Shown here one piece after another: positions 52,357-60,988 of a stretch of 64,000 bases of DNA; position 1 is the stretch's first letter, and each line of letters starts with the position of its first letter. A program made the position numbers and the translations under genes. The notes below the pieces were generated by a model. It saw only the letters and a list, made by a program, of their open reading frames with translations, was not told the origin of the DNA and did no database searches. The stretch covers positions 1-64,000 of the forward strand of contig JAEUVU010000010.1 in the NCBI GenBank assembly GCA_016786725.1, read 5' to 3'. The stretch is from Ferruginibacter sp. Lineage in GTDB: Bacteria; Bacteroidota; Bacteroidia; Chitinophagales; Chitinophagaceae.

Positions 52357-54867
52357 TTATCTTAATAAGATCACCGTTCCTTTCATCTCCACCACGCTGC
52401 CGTTCTTATCAATTCCTTTTATCATCCACGCATAAGTGCCTGATGCGGCAGGTTTGCCTTTTAATGTGCCATCCCATCCTTTCATCCATTCCCTGGTCTG
52501 GAACATCAGCGCCCCATACCTGTCAAACACCCGGAAATAATCAGTACTCTTAATACCCACCGGTGTGGGGAAGAAAACATCGTTCAGGTTATCGCCGTTT
52601 GGTGTAAAGGCATTCGGTAAATAGTAGGTAGGGCCTTCATATACTTTTATAAAGATGGTATCATCATCTGAGCAACCGATGGCATCTGTAATGTGTACAT
52701 AAAAATATGTATCATTGTTCATGATGGCTACCGGGTTTGCAATAAACGGATTGTTTAAAGGCCCGGCGGGGCTCCATACAAAATCAACTGCATTTCTGCC
52801 GGTTGCAAGCAACTGGTGGTCACGGTTGATGATGGCGATGGTATCATTGCCGGCAAATGCAACAAGCTCCGGCTGCATGGTTATCAGCACACTGTCGGTT
52901 ACAGAAAAATTACAGCCGTAATTATCGGTAACTGTGAGGTAAAACATCCGGGTTGTATCAAGCCTTACACCGGTAACAGCAGCATTCGGGTTGGTTAAAG
53001 AGTCCGGCGGGCTCCAGACAAAATTTACCGTGCCTGATAAATTGCTTGCGCTGCCAAATAAGGTGGCATTGGTTTTATAACAAACGGTAGTATCAGTGCC
53101 TGCATTGGCAACCGGTTTGTGTTTTACATTAACGGTGATGGAATCGTTGCGTGTGCAAATGCCCCATTTGGCAACAAGATAGTATTTTGTTGTATCGGTA
53201 GGTGTTGCAATGGGGGTTCTTACCGTATCAAAATTTAAAGTTGCTGCGGGGGTCCATTTAAATGTATCGGTGAGTGCGTTGGTTTGAGGTATCAGAGTGA
53301 TGCCGGTTCCAAAGCAGGTAACCGTATCGGCACCCAACTCCAGGTTCATAGTATCAATCAAAGTAATAGAAACAGGAGGCAAAGTTGTTATACAATTATT
53401 GGCATCTTTAACCTGGATATTGCTGTAAGTACCAACAGGTAAACTATTAAAGATGTTTGAAACCTGGTAAGTAGCGCCTCCATCAATTGAGTATTGGTAC
53501 GCAGGTGTACCGCCAGATGCGGCTAAATCAATAATACCGGTATTGTTTCCGCAATTGGTATTTGTTATGGTTGGAGAAAGGCTCAGTGCGGCTGGCTCAC
53601 CAATTGTTGCAGAAGTGATACCGGAACAAAAGCTTCCTCCCTCCCGTGCCCTAACGGTGTATGTTCCGGCAGGTAAATTAAAAATAGTAGAAACCTGCCA
53701 GTTAATTCCATCTACACTGTATTCATAAGTTGGGCCCACCGGGCTTGTAACTGTAATGGTTCCATCAGCCCCATTGCAGAGAGCATCGGTAGCTGTAGCA
53801 GTAACCGTAAATGGTGCAGGTTCTCTGAGTATGTTTACGGTGTCATGAGCAATGATGTCAACTGTAGGGTCATCAAATTTTTCATACACAGTCCTTACTA
53901 TATAATTTGCAGGATCGGTTGTTGGACAAACATTTGGGAAATCAACATCAATAATGCCATTTCCCGAAAAATTAACCACAGCATTACTATAAGGTACTAT
54001 TACATTACCGGCAAAATCTATCAACTCAACTCTTTTTAATAAACTGGCAGCCACATTTCCGGTAGGTACAAAACGCCAGCTTTCATTCATGCCTGGAGTA
54101 CCCCATGGAGGATCGGTTGCCCTTCTGCCTGGCGCCATTACGCCCTCTGTCTGGGCAAAATTCTGTAAACCTATTATTCCTTTACCCCCATTCCAGCTTG
54201 CGCATATCTCTTTGCTTTGCAGGAAGACTTCAATAATCCCTGTAGATTCATATAATACGATCTGGTGTGTATTTTCTATTGAAGTGGCACACTGAAACAA
54301 CGGGACCCTGTAAAAGGAAAAAACAAAACGCCTATGTGGAGCAGTTCCAATAATATCGTATTTGATTTGCTGTGTTGGCGATGTTGGTTCGCTGGGGTCC
54401 AGATCGTGATATGGCCCCATAATTAAGGCACGATCGTAACTGGCACTTGGCAAATTAGCCGCTATCTGCCAGTGAGAGGTTTGGCCTGCACGACCTATAT
54501 CGAATGAAATATAACCATTTGTACTTACAACTACCGAATTGTATACTGTACCGAAAAAAGGGAAATTAAAACCTAACGGAATTACACCAGAGTATCTATC
54601 GTCCATAGTAATAGTAACAGGATTCCCCGGTGCCCCCGGATCTGTGTAAGGTGTAAAACATGACCCTGGAGAACCCGTAAGTGGATTAATTGAATAGGTT
54701 GCACCGGAAGCGAACTGCCTTAGATCGCAGGTTTTTGCATGTAGTGTAAAACAGACTGTGGGACAGGCTATAGTTGTATCTCTTGAACATTGAAATGAAA
54801 ATATGTTTTGAGCATTTGAACTGGCTACGAATAAAGTTACTATAGCCAGGAGTAAAATTTTTCTCAT
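52357..54867 (-). CDS. Secreted multi-domain protein with T9SS type B (gliding-associated) C-terminus
   Basis: An 836-residue cell-surface protein from the ATG at 54867, which gives the signal MRKILLLAIVTLFVASSNAQ. Residues about 25-290 form an N-terminal beta-domain (FNFPFFGTVYNSVVVSTNGY). Two SprB-type repeats follow at about 345-490 (CNGADGTITVTSPVGPTYEY and CNNNTGI-like), and then PKD-like beta-domains. The end (YYLPNAFTPNGDNLNDVFFP to GTYAWMIKGIDKNGS) is the type B T9SS sorting domain. It is probably exported by the T9SS and attached to or released from the surface. An alternative upstream start at 54966 would destroy the signal peptide. Confidence 0.9.
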   Translation of the reverse strand: MRKILLLAIVTLFVASSNAQNIFSFQCSRDTTIACPTVCFTLHAKTCDLRQFASGATYSINPLTGSPGSCFTPYTDPGAPGNPVTITMDDRYSGVIPLGFNFPFFGTVYNSVVVSTNGYISFDIGRAGQTSHWQIAANLPSASYDRALIMGPYHDLDPSEPTSPTQQIKYDIIGTAPHRRFVFSFYRVPLFQCATSIENTHQIVLYESTGIIEVFLQSKEICASWNGGKGIIGLQNFAQTEGVMAPGRRATDPPWGTPGMNESWRFVPTGNVAASLLKRVELIDFAGNVIVPYSNAVVNFSGNGIIDVDFPNVCPTTDPANYIVRTVYEKFDDPTVDIIAHDTVNILREPAPFTVTATATDALCNGADGTITVTSPVGPTYEYSVDGINWQVSTIFNLPAGTYTVRAREGGSFCSGITSATIGEPAALSLSPTITNTNCGNNTGIIDLAASGGTPAYQYSIDGGATYQVSNIFNSLPVGTYSNIQVKDANNCITTLPPVSITLIDTMNLELGADTVTCFGTGITLIPQTNALTDTFKWTPAATLNFDTVRTPIATPTDTTKYYLVAKWGICTRNDSITVNVKHKPVANAGTDTTVCYKTNATLFGSASNLSGTVNFVWSPPDSLTNPNAAVTGVRLDTTRMFYLTVTDNYGCNFSVTDSVLITMQPELVAFAGNDTIAIINRDHQLLATGRNAVDFVWSPAGPLNNPFIANPVAIMNNDTYFYVHITDAIGCSDDDTIFIKVYEGPTYYLPNAFTPNGDNLNDVFFPTPVGIKSTDYFRVFDRYGALMFQTREWMKGWDGTLKGKPAASGTYAWMIKGIDKNGSVVEMKGTVILLR

Positions 54868-54953
54868 TACAGTAAATTGGCTGTTTTTGGCGCTCCCAAG
54901 ATACTTAAAATCTTTTGAACGCAAACCATACTGGCATGGGGTTATTAACTTTA

Positions 54954-55076
54954 TCAGAATTTCCATCTCACAAAAGCTTCCATAGCCGCATATTGTGTTA
55001 AACCCAGCCGGGCATAGAGTTTAGCGGTGTTGGCATTGCGTTCTTCGGCACGCTGCCAGAACTCACGATCATCACT
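54954..55076 (-). pseudogene. Duplicated 3' end of nagB-like gene (41 codons incl. stop)
   Basis: This 123-bp segment encodes the same C-terminal 40 residues as the full nagB gene (ending MEAFVRWKF, stop TGA), with no start or upstream coding sequence. It is aligned without gaps to 55706-55828. There are 17 base differences in 15 codons, and all are synonymous. It lies just past the toxin stop, so the TA genes are bracketed by two copies of the nagB 3' end. Confidence 0.9.
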
Positions 55077-55087
55077 CCTCCAAAATA

Positions 55088-55474
55088 TTAAGATTTAAAT
55101 AGGCTAAGTTCTTTTATAAATTTAAAATCCTTTTGATTGTCTGTCATCAATACCATGCCATTAATGATGGCAGTAGAAGCAATCAAAGCATCGGGCAAAC
55201 TTATATTATTTAATATTAGGTACTTTTGGTAAAGAGCGAGCGACTTAATAGATATTTTTTCTGAAAGATGAATGATATTGTATGCCTTCATTTGTTTATT
55301 TAAATCAATGATGCGGCGGCGGCTTTTCAGGCCGCTTAATAATTCAAGATAAGTTATTATTGAAATTGAGAGACTGCCTTTATTATCATCCAGTATTTTC
55401 TTCTTTTCTGCATCGCCCCGGAAAACTTTTATCAAAATATCTGTATCTACTAAAATTTGTTTTGCCTTTGCCAT
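55088..55474 (-). CDS. VapC-like PIN-domain toxin
   Basis: A 128-residue PIN-domain RNase of a type II toxin-antitoxin module. The acidic active-site residues are D10 and D12 (LVDTDILIK), E44 (ITYLELLSGL), D95 (SLPDALIAS) and D112 (LMTDNQKDF). Such toxins cleave tRNA or rRNA when the antitoxin is lost. It overlaps the antitoxin gene by 22-25 bp. The module lies between two copies of the nagB 3' end. Confidence 0.87.
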   Translation of the reverse strand: MAKAKQILVDTDILIKVFRGDAEKKKILDDNKGSLSISIITYLELLSGLKSRRRIIDLNKQMKAYNIIHLSEKISIKSLALYQKYLILNNISLPDALIASTAIINGMVLMTDNQKDFKFIKELSLFKS

Positions 55475-55671
55475 GCATTTTTTCTTAAAGTTTCAGCAGA
55501 TATATCTAAATCTTTCCATTTACCAAACAGGTAAGTGGGGGATATTGTAGATTTTATTTTCTTCACTGTTTTTCTTTTACCGCTTTCTTTTACCTGAACT
55601 CCAAGCTTTTCTAAAAGCTCAGTAACAAACTCTGTAGATTCTTCCGGTATTTTTACAATCATTTCTTTCAT
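55450..55671 (-). CDS. Antitoxin of the PIN-toxin module
   Basis: A 73-residue protein (start ATG 55671, just after a GTG) that precedes and overlaps the toxin gene. The N-terminus (MKEMIVKIPEESTEFVTELL) is a beta-strand plus helix, and the C-terminal half (GKWKDLDISAETLRKNAW) is probably the toxin-binding tail. The family of the DNA-binding part is not clear. Its identity as antitoxin rests on gene order and overlap. Confidence 0.75.
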   Translation of the reverse strand: MKEMIVKIPEESTEFVTELLEKLGVQVKESGKRKTVKKIKSTISPTYLFGKWKDLDISAETLRKNAWQRQNKF

Positions 55672-55705
55672 CACTAAAAAATTTGATTACAAGTTACAAC
55701 AATAT

Positions 55706-57658
55706 TTAAAACTTCCACCGCACAAAAGCCTCCATAGCTGCATACTGCGTTAAGCCCAGCCGGGCATATAATTTGGCTGTGTTGGCATTCCGTTCTTCGG
55801 CACGCTGCCAAAACTCACGGTCATCACTTCCCTGGAAAGGAACACTGTCTTTTTGCGACTGGTGTATGAAAATGCCATGGCGCTTTTTAACCACCTGGTC
55901 GGGACTCATGGGTATGGCCATTTCAATTTCGGTGATATCCCATTCCTGCCAGGCGCCTTTGTAGAGCCAGAGCCAGCAGTCATGAATCCAGTTGTTCGTT
56001 GTTTGTTGTTCGTTAGCTGTTTCTTGTTTCTCGTTGGCGACTTTTATGCGTTTTAAAGCCTCTATAACCACATCAAAACAAACTTTGTGTGTGCCATGAG
56101 GATCGGCAAAATCACCGGCGCAATAAATTTGGTGGGGTTGAATTTTATTTAGCAGATCAATGGTGAGTTGCACATCTGCTTCTCCCATCGGATTTTTTTC
56201 GATGGTGCCGGTTTCGTAAAAAGGCAGGTTCATAAAATGGATCTGATCATCTGTAAGCCCAACATATTTACAGGTTGCTTTGGCTTCACATCTTCTTATC
56301 AATCCCTTAATGGCACGGATGGTATCGGTATCTTTTTCGCTGGTCTTTTTTATTTTTAAGAATGCGGTGGCTTCTTCCAAAATAGTTTTGCTTTTGGTTT
56401 CATCAATATCAAACATACTTTCAAAGCCAACAGCAAAATCAATAAAACGTGTTACAAACTCATCGGTAACAGCAATATTGCCGCTGGTTTGATAAGCCAC
56501 ATGTACTTCATGTCCCTGGTCGTGCAGGCGCATGAAAGTGCCGCCCATGCTGATGATATCATCATCGGGGTGAGGGGAGAAGAGCACCACTTTTTTGGGG
56601 AATGGTTCGTTGCGTTCAGGATGATTGGTGCGGTATTCAGAAACTTTGCCACCCGGCCAGCCGGTAATACTGTCTCTCAATAAATAATAAACCTGCAGGT
56701 TAATTTCATAAGCATCTCCTTTTTCAACCAGCAGGTCGTTGAGGCCGTTATCGTTATAATCTATGTTGGTTAAGCTTAAAACAGGTTTGTTGAGTTTTAA
56801 AGCCAGGTTTATTACCGCACGTTTTACCATCGTCGGTGTCCACTCACATTCACCGGTAAGCCAGGGACTTTTGAAACGTGTTAATTCGCCAGCGCAGGTT
56901 TCATCAATTACAAAACTGCAGTCATCATGATTTTGTAAAAGTGAAGCAGGCAAATCTTCGGTGTCATCATCTTCTACTGCTTTTTTTACCACCACTGCTT
57001 TTGCCTGCCCCCAGGCCATTAAAATTATTTTTTTACTTTTTAAGATGGTGGTAATGCCCATCGTAATCGCCATGCGTGGCACCTGCGCCATATTGCCAAA
57101 TTCATAGGCATTGGCCATACGGGTGCTGTTATCCAAACTGATCAGTCTTGTTTTTGAATGGATGCTGCTGCCTGGTTCGTTAAAACCAATATGGCCATTT
57201 ACACCAATACCAAGTATCTGCAGATCCAATCCACCGGCTTCTTCAATCTTTTTTTCGTATTCAAGACAATGCTCTTTCACTTTGTCCTTCGGTATCATGC
57301 CATCGGGCAGATGATAATTGTTGGGATCAATATCTGTTTGCTCAAATAAATTCTTACGCATAAAATAATGATAGCTCTGCAGCGCATCTTTATCCATGGG
57401 GTAATACTGGTCCAAATTAAAAGTGATTACATTCTTAAAACTTAAACCTTCTTCCTTATGCATACGCACCAGCTCGGCATACAATGTTTTGGGCGACGAA
57501 CCCGTTGCCAGGCCAATGACCGGCTTTTTGCCTTCGGCCTCTTTTTCTTTAATGAGCTTTGCAATTTCTTTTGCAACAAAGGCAGAGCCGGAGCCGGAGT
57601 CGGGAAAAATTTTAACCGGTATTTTTTCGAGAGAATCGGTGAGGTCTATTTTAGTCAT
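55706..57658 (-). CDS. nagB: Glucosamine-6-phosphate deaminase fused to a PIG-L deacetylase-like domain
   Basis: A 650-residue two-domain enzyme. Residues about 1-270 are the NagB isomerase domain (LATGSSPKTLY, FNLDQYYPM, GIGVNGHIGFNEPG), which turns glucosamine-6-phosphate into fructose-6-phosphate. Residues about 350-650 form a PIG-L/LmbE zinc deacetylase domain (SPHPDDDIISMGG, DPHGTH). This fusion is known in Bacteroidota. A GH20 hexosaminidase gene lies 0.9 kb away on the same strand, so both belong to amino-sugar use. The last 123 bp also occur as a partial copy at 54954-55076. Confidence 0.9.
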   Translation of the reverse strand: MTKIDLTDSLEKIPVKIFPDSGSGSAFVAKEIAKLIKEKEAEGKKPVIGLATGSSPKTLYAELVRMHKEEGLSFKNVITFNLDQYYPMDKDALQSYHYFMRKNLFEQTDIDPNNYHLPDGMIPKDKVKEHCLEYEKKIEEAGGLDLQILGIGVNGHIGFNEPGSSIHSKTRLISLDNSTRMANAYEFGNMAQVPRMAITMGITTILKSKKIILMAWGQAKAVVVKKAVEDDDTEDLPASLLQNHDDCSFVIDETCAGELTRFKSPWLTGECEWTPTMVKRAVINLALKLNKPVLSLTNIDYNDNGLNDLLVEKGDAYEINLQVYYLLRDSITGWPGGKVSEYRTNHPERNEPFPKKVVLFSPHPDDDIISMGGTFMRLHDQGHEVHVAYQTSGNIAVTDEFVTRFIDFAVGFESMFDIDETKSKTILEEATAFLKIKKTSEKDTDTIRAIKGLIRRCEAKATCKYVGLTDDQIHFMNLPFYETGTIEKNPMGEADVQLTIDLLNKIQPHQIYCAGDFADPHGTHKVCFDVVIEALKRIKVANEKQETANEQQTTNNWIHDCWLWLYKGAWQEWDITEIEMAIPMSPDQVVKKRHGIFIHQSQKDSVPFQGSDDREFWQRAEERNANTAKLYARLGLTQYAAMEAFVRWKF

Positions 57659-57671
57659 AATGTTTGCTTAC

Positions 57672-58552
57672 GGTGTCAGGCCACTACAAAAAGTGTTTGC
57701 TGAAAGGATGCCAATGTAATAAATACTCTTAAACAGAATAACTGATTGCAGTGGCCAGACACCTATTCTTACTCCTAAGTTAAAATAATCCTCCAACAAT
57801 ATTGTTATCTAACTCTTTAATTGTATGAGATGTAAAATCAGACTGAGTAAAATCCAGTAATTTATTACACAATAATTTATTACAAATGATTCCGTTTCTG
57901 CCGTTGTAATAATCTGGATAAGAAGAATAAGACCAATCTTTTAAATCATTTACCAATTTAGCTTTTAAAGGATTTTGGTGTATGTAGTGAAAGCAGGTTA
58001 AAAGACAATCTTTCTGAGAAAAGTTATTAATTGACATATCTGTTCCCGTTAATAATTTCGCTTTGGTTTTCTTTTGAAAAAGATTGCCTGTTGTTTTATT
58101 CTGGAGATTAATTGCTTTTGTGTAAGAACTTAAAGTTTTACCGATTGTTTTTGATAGATTCTGCATGTGGGTTTCTCTTTCTCCCAAAATAACATTTCTG
58201 CAACCGGCTTCGTTTGGAACAAGCATAATGTGAAAATGATTAGGCATTAAGCAGTAACAAAGGATATCGGCATATTGCTTCCATTCGGCCTTTATTTTTT
58301 GCAGAAGAAACAAATAATTGGAGTCGGTAAAAAAGATCTGTTGCTTATCGTTGCCACGATTGTAAATATGATATACCTGGTTGGGTTCGAAATGCATGGC
58401 AATGGGTTTGTTTAGTTGTTGCAGTGGCAGCTTTAGTTTTTGGCAGCTTTCCGGGTTAGGTGTCTGGCCACTGCAAATAGTTTTCAGGTTTAAGATGCTT
58501 TTGTTGTTAAAGCAACTCATAATGCCGGTGCTTTTCGTAGTGGCCTGACACC
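57672..58552. mobile_element. REP-associated tyrosine transposase unit with nested inverted repeats
   Basis: Outer arms: GGTGTCAGGCCACTAC (57672-57687) and GTAGTGGCCTGACACC (58537-58552), an exact 16-bp inverted pair. Inner arms: GCAGTGGCCAGACACC (57748-57763) and GGTGTCTGGCCACTGC (58459-58474), also exact. Each end is thus a fold-back hairpin of about 92 bp, and the two ends are inverted copies. They flank a Y1-type HUH transposase. The right end finishes at the first base of the hexosaminidase stop codon complement. This matches a REPtron (BIME plus RAYT). Confidence 0.88.
57780..58397 (-). CDS. REP-associated tyrosine transposase (Y1/HUH family)
   Basis: The frame is open upstream to 58640, but the ATG at 58397 starts the conserved sequence, giving 205 residues. 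The HUH site is H54/H56 in CLMPNHFHIMLVP. The later YIHQNPLKA motif contains the nucleophilic Y138. The YHIYNRGNDKQQIFF start is also typical. RAYTs nick single-stranded REP-type hairpins; the flanking inverted repeats here are its likely substrate. No damage is seen, so it may still be functional. Confidence 0.88.
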   Translation of the reverse strand: MHFEPNQVYHIYNRGNDKQQIFFTDSNYLFLLQKIKAEWKQYADILCYCLMPNHFHIMLVPNEAGCRNVILGERETHMQNLSKTIGKTLSSYTKAINLQNKTTGNLFQKKTKAKLLTGTDMSINNFSQKDCLLTCFHYIHQNPLKAKLVNDLKDWSYSSYPDYYNGRNGIICNKLLCNKLLDFTQSDFTSHTIKELDNNIVGGLF

Positions 58553-60981
58553 TACTGCACTTCAATCTCATCCACAAACAACCAGGCCCTATTGCCTGCA
58601 CCTGGTTTGCCTGTTGGTATGATGCCGAAATTTTTTGCATATACTCTTACATAACGGCAGGTCTTAGGTTCAGTTAATTGAATGGTTTGAGTATTGCTTT
58701 CATCCTTCACCATATGCGTTACCGATTCGATGGGTGCATGTTTGGTAATGATGGTTGTATCAATAAAGGGAATGAATGAAACCTCAACCTGGCTGGGTAA
58801 ATAGATCCAGCTGCCCTGCTGGTTTAATGTATGCAATACGATTTTTGAAACTTCCATGTCTTTGCCAAGGTCAATAGTCGCTTCCATATCGGTTCCGCTA
58901 AAGCCTAAGAATTCCGATGACTTCAGCATGCCTTTTTCATTTTGCACACCATTTACCAAAGTAAAAGCGCCATCGCCTGGATACTTTTTATCGGCCTGGG
59001 TTGTGAGGGTTATTTTTTTGCCAGTGGCTTTGTTGAAGTAAATCTTTTGATCAGAAGTAAAAAGATATTCAAATGGAGATAAAAAAGCATTTCCCCATTT
59101 CTCTCCAATGCCTGCACTCATACTACCTAACATTCGTATTCCATACAAACCGGATGATGTAATACTGGTATTAATCGAATCTACGTATAATGAAAAGTTA
59201 CTTTCAGACTTATTCCCAAAATAGTATTTACTTTTTTGTTGCTTAGATTTTACAGTGACGTTAAGTCCATTAAAATCTTTTGTTGCAGATATGATAATCT
59301 TTGGTTCATAATACGCCTTACTATAATTGATCTTCTGCTTATCCAATCTCTCAAAGATCGCCGGTAACCTTCTTTCAAAATCCTTCCAATCCCTTTTTTC
59401 TTTCGGGCTCCATAAAACCTCACTCAATGCTGTAATGCGGGGGAATAACTGGTATTCAATTTTACGGGTATTGCTCTGGTATTCGGTCCACATATTGGCC
59501 TGTGCACCCAGAATATATTTTGCTTCTTCGGCATTTAATTCTTTGGAAGCCGGTTCATAAGCATATACATTTTCAATGGGGTTATAACCGCCAAAAGTTA
59601 CACTGTCTTCATTCTTGCTTTGTGTGTGGTCAAAATAGAGCGGATTGCCCGGTGTCATGATAACATTGTGTTTTTGTTTGGCTGCTTCAATACCGCCTTT
59701 TTCTCCACGCCAGCTCATTACAACGGCGTTGGGGGCAAGGCCACCTTCCAGTATCTCATCCCAGCCAATGATGGTTTTGCCTTTGCTGTTCAGGTATTTT
59801 TCAATGCGCTGGATGAAATAACTCTGCAGTTCGTGTTCGTCTTTCAGGTTCAGGTCTTTAATCCTTTTCTGGCATGCCGGGCATACCTTCCAATGTGTTT
59901 TAGGGCATTCATCCCCACCAATATGAATGTATTGGGATGGGAAGAGAGTGCACACTTCATCCAGCACATTTTCCAGGAATTTGAAAGTGGAATCCTTACC
60001 GGCGCAAAACACATCATCAAAAACACCCCAGGTTTCCTGCACTAGTTTTATCCTGCCGGCCTTTTGTTCATCCATACTTTTTTGGCTCATCATTGTTGGC
60101 GGCATTTCGGTTGGCTTTTGCGGAAAACAGCTCAACCAGGGATAAGCAGCAATGGCAGCGCTGCTGTGTCCGGGCATTTCAATTTCAGGTATCACATCTA
60201 TGTACCTTTCCTTGGCGTACTGCACCACTTCTTTAATTTCTGCCTGTGTGTAAAAACCGCCGTAAGGCTTGTTATCATTGCCTTTGCCGGGGTAGCGGCC
60301 AATGAGGGTTCCGTTCCTGTTTGCACCAATGGTTGTCAGCTCAGGGTATTTTTTTATTTCAATGCGCCAGCCCTGGTCCTCGGTTAAGTGCCAGTGAAAT
60401 TTGTTGAATTTATAAGCGGCTAAATAATCAATATATTTTTTTACAAAAGAAACGGGGAAGAAGTGGCGGCAGACATCGAGGTGCATGCCACGGTAGGGGA
60501 AACGGGCTTCATCAGTAATTCCTAAACAAGGTAATTCTATTCCAGTATTAATGGTTGCTTCTTTTTTATTCTTTGAATCCTCAATTATTTGCAGAAGTGT
60601 TTGAATTCCCTGGAAAATATAATCCTCTTTATTTGCTACAATAAAAGTGAATCCTTTATTTATTACAACTGAATGACTATTACCTGGCCATTTATTTGAA
60701 AGGTCAAGATTTATTACGCTTACATTTTTTTTGCCTTTTTCAACTGTACCTTCAATGGGCAATATGTATCCTGTAATTTCTCTTATTCTATTTTGCAAGT
60801 AATTTGCAATCTTGTCTAACTCAGCATTCCCTGAAATTTTTGTAATTATTGTTTTATTAGATATTTTAAAAGTTCCTTTGAGCATTGTTAAATGTGCCGG
60901 TGCAGGCACCAAATTCAAATTATTTTGCCCAAAAACAATTGAACAATTAAACAACAAAACAATTGCTAAAATCTTCTTCAT
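58552..60981 (-). CDS. Beta-N-acetylhexosaminidase (GH20), secreted
   Basis: An 809-residue enzyme that removes terminal N-acetylhexosamine from glycans. A signal peptide (about 1-18) precedes a GH20b N-domain (about 20-140). The GH20 barrel follows, with YRGMHLDVCRHFF, FHWHLTEDQGWRIEIKKYP and the catalytic pair D357-E358 in HIGGDECPKTHW. The C-terminal third holds a F5/8 type C-like sugar-binding domain. The REP unit ends exactly at the stop codon, which suggests insertion at the gene end without harm. It fits with nagB in amino-sugar catabolism. Confidence 0.92.
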   Translation of the reverse strand: MKKILAIVLLFNCSIVFGQNNLNLVPAPAHLTMLKGTFKISNKTIITKISGNAELDKIANYLQNRIREITGYILPIEGTVEKGKKNVSVINLDLSNKWPGNSHSVVINKGFTFIVANKEDYIFQGIQTLLQIIEDSKNKKEATINTGIELPCLGITDEARFPYRGMHLDVCRHFFPVSFVKKYIDYLAAYKFNKFHWHLTEDQGWRIEIKKYPELTTIGANRNGTLIGRYPGKGNDNKPYGGFYTQAEIKEVVQYAKERYIDVIPEIEMPGHSSAAIAAYPWLSCFPQKPTEMPPTMMSQKSMDEQKAGRIKLVQETWGVFDDVFCAGKDSTFKFLENVLDEVCTLFPSQYIHIGGDECPKTHWKVCPACQKRIKDLNLKDEHELQSYFIQRIEKYLNSKGKTIIGWDEILEGGLAPNAVVMSWRGEKGGIEAAKQKHNVIMTPGNPLYFDHTQSKNEDSVTFGGYNPIENVYAYEPASKELNAEEAKYILGAQANMWTEYQSNTRKIEYQLFPRITALSEVLWSPKEKRDWKDFERRLPAIFERLDKQKINYSKAYYEPKIIISATKDFNGLNVTVKSKQQKSKYYFGNKSESNFSLYVDSINTSITSSGLYGIRMLGSMSAGIGEKWGNAFLSPFEYLFTSDQKIYFNKATGKKITLTTQADKKYPGDGAFTLVNGVQNEKGMLKSSEFLGFSGTDMEATIDLGKDMEVSKIVLHTLNQQGSWIYLPSQVEVSFIPFIDTTIITKHAPIESVTHMVKDESNTQTIQLTEPKTCRYVRVYAKNFGIIPTGKPGAGNRAWLFVDEIEVQ

Positions 60982-60988
60982 ATTTAAT

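Noticed and set aside
54868..54966. 33-residue extension before the signal peptide of the T9SS cargo
   Set aside because: It would bury the signal peptide; the ATG at 54867 gives a standard export signal.
54954..55076. Partial nagB copy as a simple decayed duplicate of the neighbouring gene
   Set aside because: All 17 differences are synonymous, which is not expected for a non-functional copy drifting on its own; origin from an orthologue fits better.
58398..58640. 81-residue N-terminal extension of the REP transposase frame
   Set aside because: It runs through the right inverted-repeat hairpin and into the hexosaminidase gene and has no conserved residues; the conserved start is at 58397.
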